Numbered from the stretch's first letter, positions 27,654 through 38,146 are shown. The stretch is 64,000 bases of DNA from Polynucleobacter meluiroseus (GCA_945878885.1 CAMCUP010000006.1:20282-84281), one strand, 5' to 3'. Notes: generated from the sequence alone by a model not told the origin. A program made the numbers and translations.

Positions 27654-28559
27654 ATGTTAAGCCCATCCGCAAAATCAGCTCAAAATGGCTTTCGCCGAAT
27701 TGCCCTCGTTGGCAAATATCAGGCCGAAGGCATTGGTGAACGACTCCACGAATTAGCCATCTTACTTGTCGAGCTTGGCTGCGAGGTTTTTGTTGAGGCA
27801 GATACCGCCAAACATGTTGAATTAAAACAATATCCTACGCAAACTCTCAACACTTTTGCGACCACGATTGATTTGACTGTCGTGCTCGGCGGTGACGGCA
27901 CGATGCTTGGTATCGGCAGAAAGCTAGCAGGCAGTCAAGTGCCTTTGGTTGGAATTAATATGGGCCGCTTAGGTTATATGACAGATATTCCAATTCAAGA
28001 TATTGCTAGTGTATTGCCGCAAATTATTCGCGGTGAGTATGAGGCTGATACACGTACACTATTAGATGCCGTGGTTCAGCGTGGCCAGCAAGTAATTAAT
28101 CAGGCACTGGCCTTAAATGATGTGGTGGTCAATCGTTCTGGTACCTCGGGTATGTTAGAGCTCGCGGTTGCTGTCAATGGCTCATTTATGTATAACCAAC
28201 GCTCAGACGGCCTAATTATTTCTACCCCTACCGGCTCAACTGCCTATGCTTTGTCGGCTGGAGGGCCAATTCTGCATCCTAAAGTACCGGGCATTGTGTT
28301 GGTGCCAATTGCGCCCCACGCCTTGTCTAATCGCCCTATTGTTTTACCCCAAGACGCGGTAGTCAGTATTGAGGTAGCAGGTGGTGGTGATGTAATTGTG
28401 AATTTTGATATGCAATCACTTACTAACTTGCAAATTGGCGATCGGATTGAAGTGCGCTTGTCGGATAAGTCGATTACCCTACTTCATCCACGCGGCCACA
28501 GCGATTACCAAACGCTGCGGGAAAAACTGCATTGGAATGAATACCCCTCGAAGTTTTGA
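27654..28559 (+). CDS. nadK: NAD kinase
   Basis: A 301-residue kinase that phosphorylates NAD to NADP using ATP. The signature GGDGT is at 79-83, followed by GINMGRLGYMTDI, the NDVVVNR motif and the GSTAYALSAGGPILHP segment. The open frame runs 53 codons further upstream across hrcA, but a start there would lie inside the divergent gene; ATG 27654 gives normal length and has a promoter -10 six bases before it. recN follows 23 bases downstream and is likely co-transcribed. Confidence 0.95.
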   Translation: MLSPSAKSAQNGFRRIALVGKYQAEGIGERLHELAILLVELGCEVFVEADTAKHVELKQYPTQTLNTFATTIDLTVVLGGDGTMLGIGRKLAGSQVPLVGINMGRLGYMTDIPIQDIASVLPQIIRGEYEADTRTLLDAVVQRGQQVINQALALNDVVVNRSGTSGMLELAVAVNGSFMYNQRSDGLIISTPTGSTAYALSAGGPILHPKVPGIVLVPIAPHALSNRPIVLPQDAVVSIEVAGGGDVIVNFDMQSLTNLQIGDRIEVRLSDKSITLLHPRGHSDYQTLREKLHWNEYPSKF

Positions 28560-28582
28560 TTTCAGCAGCAAACTAAGAACTC

Positions 28583-30265
28583 ATGTTGCAAACACTAATA
28601 CTGCGTGACTTTGTCATCGTCGACCAAATTGAATTGGATTTTGCCACTGGCTTTACTGTATTGACTGGTGAAACTGGTGCTGGTAAATCGATTTTGCTTG
28701 ATGCCTTAAGTTTAGTTTTGGGGGAGCGCGCTGATAGCAGTCAAATTCGTGAAGGTTGTAAGCGCGGAGAAATTAGTGCTTTTTTTAGACTCGAACCCCA
28801 TTTACAGCCAAGCCTGCAAAATTGGCTTGAGGAGCAGGGTTTTCCACTTGAAGATAACGGCGAAAGCTTGCTCTTAAAACGAATCATTGAAACTAATGGG
28901 CGCAGTCGAGCCTTTATTAACGGTAGTGTGGCGACCTTAACCCAATTACGTGAAGCCGGCGATCAACTAGTTGATATTCATGGGCAACATGCACATCAAC
29001 TCCTTCTTAAGGGCGGTGCACAACGTGATTTACTTGATCGCCATGCTGGCTTGACTGCTTTAGCAAAAAACGTAGCTGAACATTTTCGCCTCTGGAATGA
29101 AAGTCGACGTAGACTTGCGCAAGCTGAAAATGCTGGGCAAGATATGCAGCGTGAACGCGAGCGCCTGACATGGCAACTTGAAGAACTGCAAGCGCTTTCA
29201 CCTCAAGAAGGAGAATGGCTAACAATTCAAAGTGATCATGCGCGCTTAGCGAATGCAGCAAAAATTATTAGCGGCTGCCAAGCGGTCATTGACGGGCTAA
29301 GTGAAGTTGAAAATTCAGTAGCAACGGTTTTATCTAAATCAAGCGCTGAGATCCAAGCCTTGAGTGCTCACGATAGTAAGCTCGCTGAAATTAGCGCGAC
29401 CCTTGAAGCCGCCCAAATACAGATCGATGAAGCCGTACATAGTCTGACACGCTATCTCCAAAAAATTGAGCTTGATCCAGATCGACTTGAGGAAACTGAG
29501 GCACGCATGCAAGCCCTGCATGGCGCAGCACGTAAATTTAAAGTTCTCACAGAGCAATTACCCCAGCTCTTACTTGAAACGGAGGATAGTTTAGCAACCC
29601 TTGCCGCGGCTCAAAATATTGAGTTACTTAAAAAACAAGTTGCCGTAGCAGAAGCCGATTTTATGAAATTAGCCCAACAACTGTCACAACAACGATTAAG
29701 TATGGCGAAGCAACTGAGTCAAGAGGTTACCGCTGCCATGCAAGGTTTATCCATGGCTGGAGGCCAACTTCAAATTAGTCTACTGCCACTTGCCGAAGGC
29801 AGTGCAGGAGGCTTAGAGCAAATTGAATTTTTGGTTGCAGCGCACCCCGGAGCCACTCCACGACCACTGGCAAAGGTTGCTTCAGGCGGAGAATTAGCGC
29901 GGATAAGTCTTGCCATTAGTGTTATTACCAGTCAAGCTGCTTTTACTCCCACCTTAATTTTTGATGAGGTCGATGCTGGTATTGGTGGTGCAGTTGCTGA
30001 AACTGTGGGACGCTTATTACGTCAACTAGGCGAGTCGCATCAAATTCTTTGCGTTACCCATTTACCTCAAGTGGCCGCTCAAGGCAATCAACACCTCAAG
30101 GTAAGTAAGGCGGTGAGCAAAACCCATAATCAGGAAAAAACCCTTTCGCATGTTAGCCCGTTAAACCGAACTGAACGGGTCGAAGAGATCGCCAGGATGC
30201 TCGGTGGCGCAACCTTAACCGAAACTACTCGGCGTCACGCGCGCGAACTTCTGGAGCAGCATTAG
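28583..30265 (+). CDS. recN: DNA repair protein RecN
   Basis: A 560-residue SMC-like ATPase acting in double-strand break repair. Walker A GETGAGKS is at 29-36 with LSLVLGERADS after it; long coiled-coil arms occupy the middle (about 160-370); then the ABC signature VASGGELARISLAISVI and Walker B TLIFDEVDAGIGGAVAE, and a D-loop/His switch region VTHLPQVAAQG. The 3' end overlaps the converging glnE by 41 bases, so the last dozen codons of each gene share DNA. No LexA box was recognised before nadK or recN. Confidence 0.96.
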   Translation: MLQTLILRDFVIVDQIELDFATGFTVLTGETGAGKSILLDALSLVLGERADSSQIREGCKRGEISAFFRLEPHLQPSLQNWLEEQGFPLEDNGESLLLKRIIETNGRSRAFINGSVATLTQLREAGDQLVDIHGQHAHQLLLKGGAQRDLLDRHAGLTALAKNVAEHFRLWNESRRRLAQAENAGQDMQRERERLTWQLEELQALSPQEGEWLTIQSDHARLANAAKIISGCQAVIDGLSEVENSVATVLSKSSAEIQALSAHDSKLAEISATLEAAQIQIDEAVHSLTRYLQKIELDPDRLEETEARMQALHGAARKFKVLTEQLPQLLLETEDSLATLAAAQNIELLKKQVAVAEADFMKLAQQLSQQRLSMAKQLSQEVTAAMQGLSMAGGQLQISLLPLAEGSAGGLEQIEFLVAAHPGATPRPLAKVASGGELARISLAISVITSQAAFTPTLIFDEVDAGIGGAVAETVGRLLRQLGESHQILCVTHLPQVAAQGNQHLKVSKAVSKTHNQEKTLSHVSPLNRTERVEEIARMLGGATLTETTRRHARELLEQH

Positions 30266-33086
30266 GCTGCAATATTAACTGCCATAAACTCATCACCTGA
30301 ACGCGTGCCTTGTCAAATTCAGGATGATCTTGCAAATTCAGGCGCGATTTATCATCCCCATCTAAACGTAAACGATGTTGTTTAGCTCTAAATAAACGAT
30401 AGGCATTACCTACTGCAATTGCAGCAGAGCGATCAATCAATGCACAATCGGCAGCAATACTCAGTAAAGCAATATTGCCTAAATTTCCACTTAATTGCGG
30501 GTAACGATGGGCAAAAGCCAAGACTAAATATTGCACAATGAACTCAATATCAACCATCCCTCCAGCATCGTGCTTTAAATCAAAGTTGCTTGATCCATTC
30601 GGGTGGCCCTCATGCACCTTAAGCCGCATCGCTAAAATTTCGTTACGCAATGCTACGGGATCACGAATTTGCCCCAACACTTCAGCTCTAATCAGATCAA
30701 ATTCCTTCCCTAGGTGAATTTGCCCCGCTGCAAAACGGGCTCGCGTTAAGGCTTGGTGCTCCCATACCCAAGCGACATTTTTTCCTTCGCGTAATTGATA
30801 TTGCTTAAAAGCCCCTAAACTCGTCACTAAAAATCCAGCTGCACCATTGGGCCGCAAACGGGTATCAATTTCAAATAAAGTACCTGCAGAAGTAAAGGCG
30901 GTTAGCCAATTAATCATGCGCTTTGCAAATAAGTTATATATTTCTTGCGCCTTTAAATCGTCTTCAGTAGCTGCGTAGATAAATACCAAATCTAAATCGG
31001 AAGCATAACCGAGCTCTTTACCCCCTAATTTGCCATAGGCAATTACAGCAAATGGCGGCAGTTCGTCATTTGTCAGCGAAAATTTCTGTACCACCCCCGC
31101 CCAAACGCGCTCGTAAGTAACCTGCAAAATGATGTCAGCGAGTGCAGATAACCGATCGCTAATTTTTTCAACACCCAATGGCTCTTGGGTACCAATTCCT
31201 AAATCTGCCAGCAAAATTAGAAAGGTTTCGGTTTGGTGACAAACCCGCAATATATTCATTGCCTGTTCATCGGTATCGCTATCTTGTAGAGCATCATCTA
31301 GCCGTAAATCGAGATTTGTCTTTACTTCACGCCAGTACTCTTCAGGTGCATAAACTAATTTTTCCTCAGCACTTGAATCTAATAAATTATCGAGTAAGTG
31401 TGGGTGGCGGGTAAGGTATGTGGCCCCCCACTCGGAGGTTTTCAGTAGGGCAAATATATTATTTAAGGCTTGTGGATATTCAGCCAAAATTGCCAAATAG
31501 GCAGCACGCCGTGCAATTGCCTCCAACAAATCACAGAACCGCAAGAGAATGCGATCGGCCTCTTCGGGCTCAAGTGCCTCGACCACTAATAAATCAACTG
31601 CTTTTTTTAAAAGGTTGACCAGGATTAAACGACTTGACTCTGGTAAGGCTTTTTGTTTAGCACTAGCTAGCCACAATTGCCAGCGCCGTAAGGCCTCAGG
31701 AAAATGGCGCACATCAGGTTGCCAAGTAGGTGACAGGGCATCGACATTCAGACGATCATTTTTATCAAGCGCAAAAGCCTTGTCAAACAGCCGTGCTACG
31801 TTATTTTGATGGTGCTCTAGCTGAACCAGAAAATCAGCGCTAGGTGCTGGGTTGTTTGCCAACCCGTCGGGGCTAGACATGGTTTCTGCTAGTCGTTGCC
31901 GAGTTGCTTCATCTTCTGGTAAAGAATGGGTTTGTTGATCTTCCCAAATTTGCAAACGATGTTCTAAGCGCCTTAAAAATTGGTAGGCCTTAGCTAATTC
32001 ATCAATTTCTGCTGGCGGCAATAAATTTTGCTGGGCAATTAAGCTTAATACTTCTAAAGTTGGTCGAATCTGAAACCGAGGATCTGTACCGCCACGCATT
32101 AATTGAAACATTTGCGCCAAAAATTCAATCTCACGAATGCCCCCGCGACCCAATTTAATATCTTGCACGCGGCTAGGACGGCCAGAGCGACTAATACTGC
32201 GACGCTCAGCTTCGCGCTGAATTTGGGCGTGTAATTCGCGTAGAGCGGCAATTACACCGTAATCTAAATGACGCCGATAAATAAAGGGTCGCACAATTTG
32301 CGTTAATGTTTTATTGCATCGCCCAAAGTTAATGGCAGAAGATGGTGGGCAAACTAAACGCCCTTTTATCCACGCATAGCGCTCCCACTCTCGACCTTGT
32401 ACTGATAAGTATTCTTCAAGCATATCGAGACTACAAACTAATGGACCTGAGTCACCATTTGGCCGTAAACGCATATCTACCCTGAATACAAAGCCATTGG
32501 CATTTTGCTCGGCAAGTAATTTAATCACCCGCTTACCAGCCCTATCAAACCATTCATGATTTGATAGGGAGCTAACTCCTCCCTGAGTATTGCCATCTTG
32601 TTCATATAGAAAAATTAAATCAATGTCGGAGGAAACATTGAGTTCATAGCCACCTAATTTACCCATCCCCACCACCATCAGTGGCAGCTCACAATTTAAG
32701 GTATTACTCCAAGGCAAACCAAAACGGGTCTGGAGGTCTAAGCGGGCACGCAATACCGCTAAAGTAATCACTTGTTCGGCAAAAAAGCTAAGCGCGGCAG
32801 TAACCTCAGCTAAGCTGGCCAGCTGATTCAGGTCACGGAAAGCAAGCCAAATCATAAATCGCTGCCTTGCTAAGCGCATATGCGCCATGAACTCAGTTTC
32901 TGCAGTATTGGGATTACTTGCTGCCGCAATAGCCTCCGGCAAGAGCGCCAATATGCCCGCGCGCTCCAAGGGCAATTCCCCCCAAAGGGCTAGCCACTCC
33001 AGCCAATTCGGGTTCGCAATAAGCCAGCGATCAGAAAAAACTGAATGGCGCCGCAAATAGGCCACTTGGGACTGAAATAAGCTCAT
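30225..33086 (-). CDS. glnE: Bifunctional glutamine synthetase adenylyltransferase/deadenylase
   Basis: A 953-residue two-headed nucleotidyltransferase that removes and adds AMP on glutamine synthetase in response to PII and glutamine. The N-terminal deadenylase head has GKLGGYELNVSSDIDLIF with Asp 154 and 156; the C-terminal adenylylating head repeats it as GKLGGKELGYASDLDLVF near residue 690; regulatory helical domains lie between and after. Length is normal. TAAGAT ends six bases before the ATG and no Shine-Dalgarno is obvious. It overlaps recN by 41 bases and diverges from yhdP over 70 bases. Confidence 0.96.
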   Translation of the reverse strand: MSLFQSQVAYLRRHSVFSDRWLIANPNWLEWLALWGELPLERAGILALLPEAIAAASNPNTAETEFMAHMRLARQRFMIWLAFRDLNQLASLAEVTAALSFFAEQVITLAVLRARLDLQTRFGLPWSNTLNCELPLMVVGMGKLGGYELNVSSDIDLIFLYEQDGNTQGGVSSLSNHEWFDRAGKRVIKLLAEQNANGFVFRVDMRLRPNGDSGPLVCSLDMLEEYLSVQGREWERYAWIKGRLVCPPSSAINFGRCNKTLTQIVRPFIYRRHLDYGVIAALRELHAQIQREAERRSISRSGRPSRVQDIKLGRGGIREIEFLAQMFQLMRGGTDPRFQIRPTLEVLSLIAQQNLLPPAEIDELAKAYQFLRRLEHRLQIWEDQQTHSLPEDEATRQRLAETMSSPDGLANNPAPSADFLVQLEHHQNNVARLFDKAFALDKNDRLNVDALSPTWQPDVRHFPEALRRWQLWLASAKQKALPESSRLILVNLLKKAVDLLVVEALEPEEADRILLRFCDLLEAIARRAAYLAILAEYPQALNNIFALLKTSEWGATYLTRHPHLLDNLLDSSAEEKLVYAPEEYWREVKTNLDLRLDDALQDSDTDEQAMNILRVCHQTETFLILLADLGIGTQEPLGVEKISDRLSALADIILQVTYERVWAGVVQKFSLTNDELPPFAVIAYGKLGGKELGYASDLDLVFIYAATEDDLKAQEIYNLFAKRMINWLTAFTSAGTLFEIDTRLRPNGAAGFLVTSLGAFKQYQLREGKNVAWVWEHQALTRARFAAGQIHLGKEFDLIRAEVLGQIRDPVALRNEILAMRLKVHEGHPNGSSNFDLKHDAGGMVDIEFIVQYLVLAFAHRYPQLSGNLGNIALLSIAADCALIDRSAAIAVGNAYRLFRAKQHRLRLDGDDKSRLNLQDHPEFDKARVQVMSLWQLILQPNAAPEVRARDAE

Positions 33087-33143
33087 GACTCTATCTTAAT
33101 CTGTGCTCTTGAGGAGGAACAGTCGGAGGCGGTAATGCTGACG

Positions 33144-33149
33144 GATAAT
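33144..33149 (+). promoter_or_regulatory. -10 element of a predicted leaderless yhdP promoter
   Basis: GATAAT (5/6 to consensus) ends seven bases before the yhdP ATG at 33157. No good -35 is visible at 16-18 bases. There is no Shine-Dalgarno close to the ATG. Confidence 0.35.
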
Positions 33150-33156
33150 ACAGGTC

Positions 33157-36100
33157 ATGCTCGGTAAATTAGGACCCCAAAACTTTAAATTAAAACGCTG
33201 GTGGCGGCGTTTATTTATTCTCATGGCAAGCCTGGCTATGCTCTTCGTTTTAGGGCATTTAACCATTCGCTTTTGGCTCTGGCCGCAAGTGGAAACCTCT
33301 AAACCAACAATTGAGCGCCTCATCGGTGCGCGCTTAGGCTCTGAGGTTGAAATTGATCAACTAACCGTTGCTTGGGTTGGACTTAGACCATCATTTCAAA
33401 TTGAGGGCTTCCGGTTTACTTATCCATCTAAAAATAAAATACCAAATCTTGCGCCCCCGCTTGAAATTAAGCAAATCAAAGGGGAATTAAGTTGGCTGAC
33501 TTTATATCACTTGAAACCCTATTTTGCACGCATTGATTTTGATGATGCGCGCATTGAGATACGCCGTGATAAAAAGGGTAATATTTCGATCGCTGGGGTT
33601 GATTTAAAAAATGACCCTAGTGATTTTTCAGCAGAAAATTGGCTCCTAGATCAAGATCAAATAAGTATCAATAATGCTCAAATTATTTGGCAAGATCTGG
33701 CGCGCAATCCGATTCCCATTTCAATTCAGCTTGATCGCTTTGTGCTCACGAATGGAATCCGCCGACATCACGGTGAATTAGTTTTACAAAGTCCTTGGCA
33801 CAAACAGCCCTTGCAATTGCAAGCCAACTTTACCCACTATCTGGCGAGGGAAGCGGGTAACTGGCGCCATTGGGACGGTGAATTTTCTTGGGTTTTGAGT
33901 GGTTTAAATTTGTCCCAACTCTCCCAAGACTTTAAATTACCAATTTACTCGGTTGCTGGTTTATTAAGCTCTAAGGGCAAATTGGTGCTCGATGGCGGCA
34001 AACCAGAAAGTAGTGCCATCGAGTTCAATGGTGAACAAATACAACTACAGACTATGAAGGAGAAAGAGGGGCTCGGGTTTGGGCGCATTGAGCTTAACTT
34101 AACCCAAACTAGCGCTGGCAAAATATTTTTGCTGACCACTAAAAACTTAGCTTGGCGCGATCTGCAAAGCCCTTCAAATAGTGTCTTGAAAAAAATTGGG
34201 CCCATGACCTTTAAATGGCGAACGTCTGAAAAAAATGCTGAGCTAAAAGAATTTGGCTTCTCAGCTCCCTCCATTCAGATAGCAGACCTCACGCTTTTTG
34301 CTAAAAATTTACCCTTACCGAAAAAACTAAGCCAACTGATTGCTAATGCACGCGCAAGCGGCGAGCTACAAAATATTGACTTAAGTTGGGTAGAAAATAA
34401 ATCGCCGTTGCCCTTGCCCTTGCCGTTGCCGTTGCCCTCGTCTTGGCTTGGTGAAGCTCAGCTCGACTTAAAACTCAGTGCAAAGTTAGTCGATTTAAGT
34501 TTTAACACTCCTTATAAGGCCCTTCCATCAGTTGCGCATTTAACAGGCACATTGTTGACCACTGAAAAAGCGGGCTCCTTGACGCTTGATTCGCAGCACT
34601 TAGCATTACAAATTAATAATTTTTTAAGCGACCCTAAAATTCAGTTTGACCAAGCTAGCGGCATTCTGGAATGGAAAAAAAATAAAACTAATTGGGAAAT
34701 TAGCGGTAAAAAAATGCAGCTAGAAAATATAGATTTAGCCAGCAATTTCTCGGCCACCTATCTTTTAAAGGGGCCGAAAGAAGCCGATTTCCTTACTTTA
34801 GATATGAATTTTGCGCGTGCCGCGATGCCGCAAATTCATCGATACCTGCCAATTGCGATGGATGCAGAAACCAAGGCTTTTCTTGCTAAAGCGTTTACCA
34901 CTGGTGAAGTCAAAAATGGCGTAATTCATATTAAGGGCGATCCAACTGAAATACCATATGCCAAACCTCAAGTGGGTGAGTTTTCAGTAAATCTACCTGT
35001 TGTTAATGCCACCCTTATTCCCGATCCACTTTTACCAATTAACGAAGGAAAATGGCCCAGCTTTAGTGCTGTCAATGGACAAGTAACAATTCAGCAAACT
35101 AAGCTTGATATTGCAATTGAGCAAGCAAAATACAATGCGGTAAATTTGCAGCAATTTACCGCCAGTATTGCCAATATGAGTGCGGCGAAACCAATTCTAC
35201 AAATTAAAGGTGAGGCTCAAGGTGACATTGCGCAAATGTTTGCATATCTGCAACCAACCCCTGTCTTAATCAATCATGATCAGTTAAGTAAAAATCTTAA
35301 AGTATCTGGGCCAGCGGTACTGAAGCTCGATTTACAAATTCCATTAGCAACAAGCGCTGAGACCCTAATCGATGCTGAGTTAATACTTAATCAGAATCGC
35401 TCCCAATGGGGAGATTTTCCGCCCATGGAAAATATCCGCGGCACCTTGCGATTGCGTGATGAAAAAGCGGAGTTTGAAGATGTAAGCGCTAATTTTATTG
35501 GTGGTACAGTAAAAATCACAAGTGCGTTCGATAAAGTTAATAAAAAATTATTTGTACTAAGTGGCAGTGCTAATAGTGAAATAATCAAAACTTACCTAAC
35601 CACCAACAAGCTTGCTACAAATCCATTTTTAAATGCTCTTAGTGGCAAATTTAATTACACGGGTACGATAGCTGCCACTAAATTAGCGGTTGACTTTAAT
35701 CTTAATCTCGATTTACAAAATTTAGGGTTTTCAGTGCCTGCACCATTTAAAAAGGACATTGGCACAGTGCTGCAAGCAGAGCTTAATGTGCATAGTACGC
35801 CTGGCGATAAAACGAAGCCGCATATAGTCGATTGGTCAGGGCGAATTGGCGATTTAATTTCAGCGCAGGGTACTCTAACTGACGGCGAGCCGCCACGCCA
35901 AAGTATTGGTGTGGGCGTAGTAGCACCTAAGCCCACAAATGGTACAAATATAAGCTTGCAATTAGCCGAACTGAATGCCGATAGCTGGCAAACATTTTTA
36001 AGCAATCTAGGCAGTAATGAGGCGATAAATTCGAATGCTATCGATCTATCAGACATGGCTATTGATCAGATCAATGGCCAAATAAAAAATTTCATTTTTT

Positions 36101-37293
36101 TAAATCGCACTTGGCCTGATCTCAACATCACTGCTAGTAACAAAAATAATAACTTGATAACCCGAATCATTTCCCCTGCGCTCGCCGGTCAAGTTGATCT
36201 ACAAATTAATTCAGCGTCCGGCAAACCCAATCGGGTTAGCGGCAAACTGAACTACCTGCATGTACCGCCAGCGAATGCCGCTAATCCCGCCGTCAATTCT
36301 GCAATGAATTTAGCAAACCAAGCGCTAACGCCTGCCTCTAACCAGAAAAAAATCCGCCTATTGCCCGATCTCGATCTCACTATTGGTGATTTTACTTGGG
36401 CAAAAGGTCAGCTCGGAATAGCAACCCTAAAAGCGAGCAACCAAGGTGATCGCTTTCAAATCGACTCTTTTACCGTTAGTAATCCAGAAGCGAAAGTCAG
36501 CATTACCGGAAAGTGGTTTGATGTTGCGCAAGCAGGTAATGAGCATACTTCGCTTGATGTTGAGTCTGATGTAAGCAATTTAGGCGTGATTATTTCTCGC
36601 TGGGGTAATCCCAATCAAATTGAAGGTGGTGCGGGGAAGCTTACCGCCAAACTTGACTGGCAGGGCTCACCCTTTGAACCTCAATGGAGTTCAATAGCTG
36701 GCCAACTCGACATTGATTTCAGTAGCGGACGCTTACTCGAAGTAGATACCGGTGCAGTGCAATTACTGAATGTCTTGAGCTTACAAAGCTTATTAAAATT
36801 TGCCAGCTTTAACGAAACAACTACGGCTGGTAATCTTACGAGCAAGGGTACTGCATTTAATCGCATTACAAGTTCGTTTAATATTCGTAATGGCGTGGCC
36901 CGTACGAATCAATTTAATATGGAATTAAACCAAGCGCGGGTTTTTATGTCGGGTTTAATCAGCATTCCTAATCAAACCCAAGATTTGCGCGTAACTATTT
37001 TCCCCACTCTTGATGCTACAACTGGAGCTTTGGCACTAGTTGCTATTAATCCCATAGCGGGCTTAGCCGCATTGGTAGGGCAATACTTGTTAACCAATCG
37101 AATTAACAAAGCTATGCAAACCGACTACCTGATTCAAGGTTCTTGGCAAACCCCAGAGATTATTCCATTAAATCAGCAAGGCCAGCCACTTGACCCAAGC
37201 ATAATGGACTCAATTCGAAAACGCAATTTACTACGAGAGCAGCAAGAGCCAGCAGCAGCGCCATTACCGCGCGTGAGTACTTCAGCACAATAA
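33157..37293 (+). CDS. yhdP: YhdP family AsmA-like protein
   Basis: A 1378-residue protein with one N-terminal transmembrane segment (about 15-37, basic residues before it) and a very long, beta-rich periplasmic body ending in an AsmA-like region (about 1150-1330) with LLNVLSLQSLLKFASF and QTQDLRVTIFPTLD. YhdP, TamB and YdbH in E. coli are bridge-like lipid carriers that supply phospholipid to the outer membrane; by homology this protein spans the periplasm. A Pro-Leu repeat at about 417-427 comes from a hexamer DNA repeat. Length agrees with the family. It is followed closely by the nitrilase gene and tldD. Confidence 0.88.
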   Translation: MLGKLGPQNFKLKRWWRRLFILMASLAMLFVLGHLTIRFWLWPQVETSKPTIERLIGARLGSEVEIDQLTVAWVGLRPSFQIEGFRFTYPSKNKIPNLAPPLEIKQIKGELSWLTLYHLKPYFARIDFDDARIEIRRDKKGNISIAGVDLKNDPSDFSAENWLLDQDQISINNAQIIWQDLARNPIPISIQLDRFVLTNGIRRHHGELVLQSPWHKQPLQLQANFTHYLAREAGNWRHWDGEFSWVLSGLNLSQLSQDFKLPIYSVAGLLSSKGKLVLDGGKPESSAIEFNGEQIQLQTMKEKEGLGFGRIELNLTQTSAGKIFLLTTKNLAWRDLQSPSNSVLKKIGPMTFKWRTSEKNAELKEFGFSAPSIQIADLTLFAKNLPLPKKLSQLIANARASGELQNIDLSWVENKSPLPLPLPLPLPSSWLGEAQLDLKLSAKLVDLSFNTPYKALPSVAHLTGTLLTTEKAGSLTLDSQHLALQINNFLSDPKIQFDQASGILEWKKNKTNWEISGKKMQLENIDLASNFSATYLLKGPKEADFLTLDMNFARAAMPQIHRYLPIAMDAETKAFLAKAFTTGEVKNGVIHIKGDPTEIPYAKPQVGEFSVNLPVVNATLIPDPLLPINEGKWPSFSAVNGQVTIQQTKLDIAIEQAKYNAVNLQQFTASIANMSAAKPILQIKGEAQGDIAQMFAYLQPTPVLINHDQLSKNLKVSGPAVLKLDLQIPLATSAETLIDAELILNQNRSQWGDFPPMENIRGTLRLRDEKAEFEDVSANFIGGTVKITSAFDKVNKKLFVLSGSANSEIIKTYLTTNKLATNPFLNALSGKFNYTGTIAATKLAVDFNLNLDLQNLGFSVPAPFKKDIGTVLQAELNVHSTPGDKTKPHIVDWSGRIGDLISAQGTLTDGEPPRQSIGVGVVAPKPTNGTNISLQLAELNADSWQTFLSNLGSNEAINSNAIDLSDMAIDQINGQIKNFIFLNRTWPDLNITASNKNNNLITRIISPALAGQVDLQINSASGKPNRVSGKLNYLHVPPANAANPAVNSAMNLANQALTPASNQKKIRLLPDLDLTIGDFTWAKGQLGIATLKASNQGDRFQIDSFTVSNPEAKVSITGKWFDVAQAGNEHTSLDVESDVSNLGVIISRWGNPNQIEGGAGKLTAKLDWQGSPFEPQWSSIAGQLDIDFSSGRLLEVDTGAVQLLNVLSLQSLLKFASFNETTTAGNLTSKGTAFNRITSSFNIRNGVARTNQFNMELNQARVFMSGLISIPNQTQDLRVTIFPTLDATTGALALVAINPIAGLAALVGQYLLTNRINKAMQTDYLIQGSWQTPEIIPLNQQGQPLDPSIMDSIRKRNLLREQQEPAAAPLPRVSTSAQ
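34405..34440 (+). repeat. Hexamer tandem repeat inside yhdP
   Basis: Five full copies of CCNTTG (CCGTTG or CCCTTG) run from 34405 to 34434, with a sixth degenerate copy to 34440. Each encodes Pro-Leu, giving a Pro-Leu run from residue 417. Slippage would change the protein by two residues per unit without a frameshift. Confidence 0.9.
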
Positions 37294-37312
37294 AAACCCA
37301 GCAGAACCAACC

Positions 37313-38146
37313 ATGAATACCTCAATCGATCCTCAAGAATTTCGTCTTGCTGCAGTGCAGATGGTGTCAACGTCAGATGTGAATGAAAACCTCGGGGTAG
37401 CTAGTCAACTCATTCAGCAGGCTGCCCAAGCCGGAGCCCAATTGGTTTTATTGCCAGAGTATTTTTGTTTAATGGGCATAAAAGATCTTGATAAAATTAC
37501 CATTCGAGAAAAATTTGGTGCAGGCCTAATGCAAGACCAGCTTGCCCAATTGGCTCAAGAACTAAAAATTTACATCGTTGCCGGCACTATTCCACTAGAA
37601 ACACAACATGCTACTAAAGTACATAACAGTACTTTAGTCTTTGATCCTCATGGTAAAAATATTGTCCGCTACGACAAAATGCATTTATTTAGCTTTCAAA
37701 CGGCTGATGAGCATTACGATGAAGCTAATACGCTCATTGCGGGCATTTCCCCAGGGCTGCTAGAAATAAACCACAATGGCGTGTTGTGGAAGATAGGCTT
37801 AAGTATTTGTTACGACTTACGCTTTCCAGAGTTGTACCGTGCATTAGGTGTAGTCGATTGCCATCTTGTCCCAGCCGCCTTTACTTACACCACTGGCAAA
37901 GACCATTGGGAAATTTTGTTACGCGCTCGGGCAATTGAAAACCAATGTTATGTGCTGGCTTCTGCTCAAGGGGGCACCCATGTGAATCGCCGTCGTACTT
38001 GGGGACACTCGATGTTCATTGATCCATGGGGCGAGATTGAACAATTTCTAGTTGAAGGAGAGGGGATTATTTTGGGCACCCTCAGCAAAGATAAATTAAA
38101 CGCAGTACGCTCTAAGCTTCCCGCCCTTTTGCATCGCAAGCTGTAA
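37313..38146 (+). CDS. Carbon-nitrogen hydrolase (nitrilase superfamily, Nit2-like)
   Basis: A 277-residue member of the nitrilase superfamily with its Glu-Lys-Cys triad visible: Glu in LLPEYFCLMG (about 43-45), Lys in RYDKMHLF and Cys in LSICYDLRFPELYR. It is closest to the Nit1/Nit2/omega-amidase branch, whose members hydrolyse oxidised glutathione by-products or alpha-keto amides; the true substrate cannot be read from sequence. It lies 19 bases after yhdP and 27 before tldD, an order common in betaproteobacteria. Confidence 0.88.
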   Translation: MNTSIDPQEFRLAAVQMVSTSDVNENLGVASQLIQQAAQAGAQLVLLPEYFCLMGIKDLDKITIREKFGAGLMQDQLAQLAQELKIYIVAGTIPLETQHATKVHNSTLVFDPHGKNIVRYDKMHLFSFQTADEHYDEANTLIAGISPGLLEINHNGVLWKIGLSICYDLRFPELYRALGVVDCHLVPAAFTYTTGKDHWEILLRARAIENQCYVLASAQGGTHVNRRRTWGHSMFIDPWGEIEQFLVEGEGIILGTLSKDKLNAVRSKLPALLHRKL

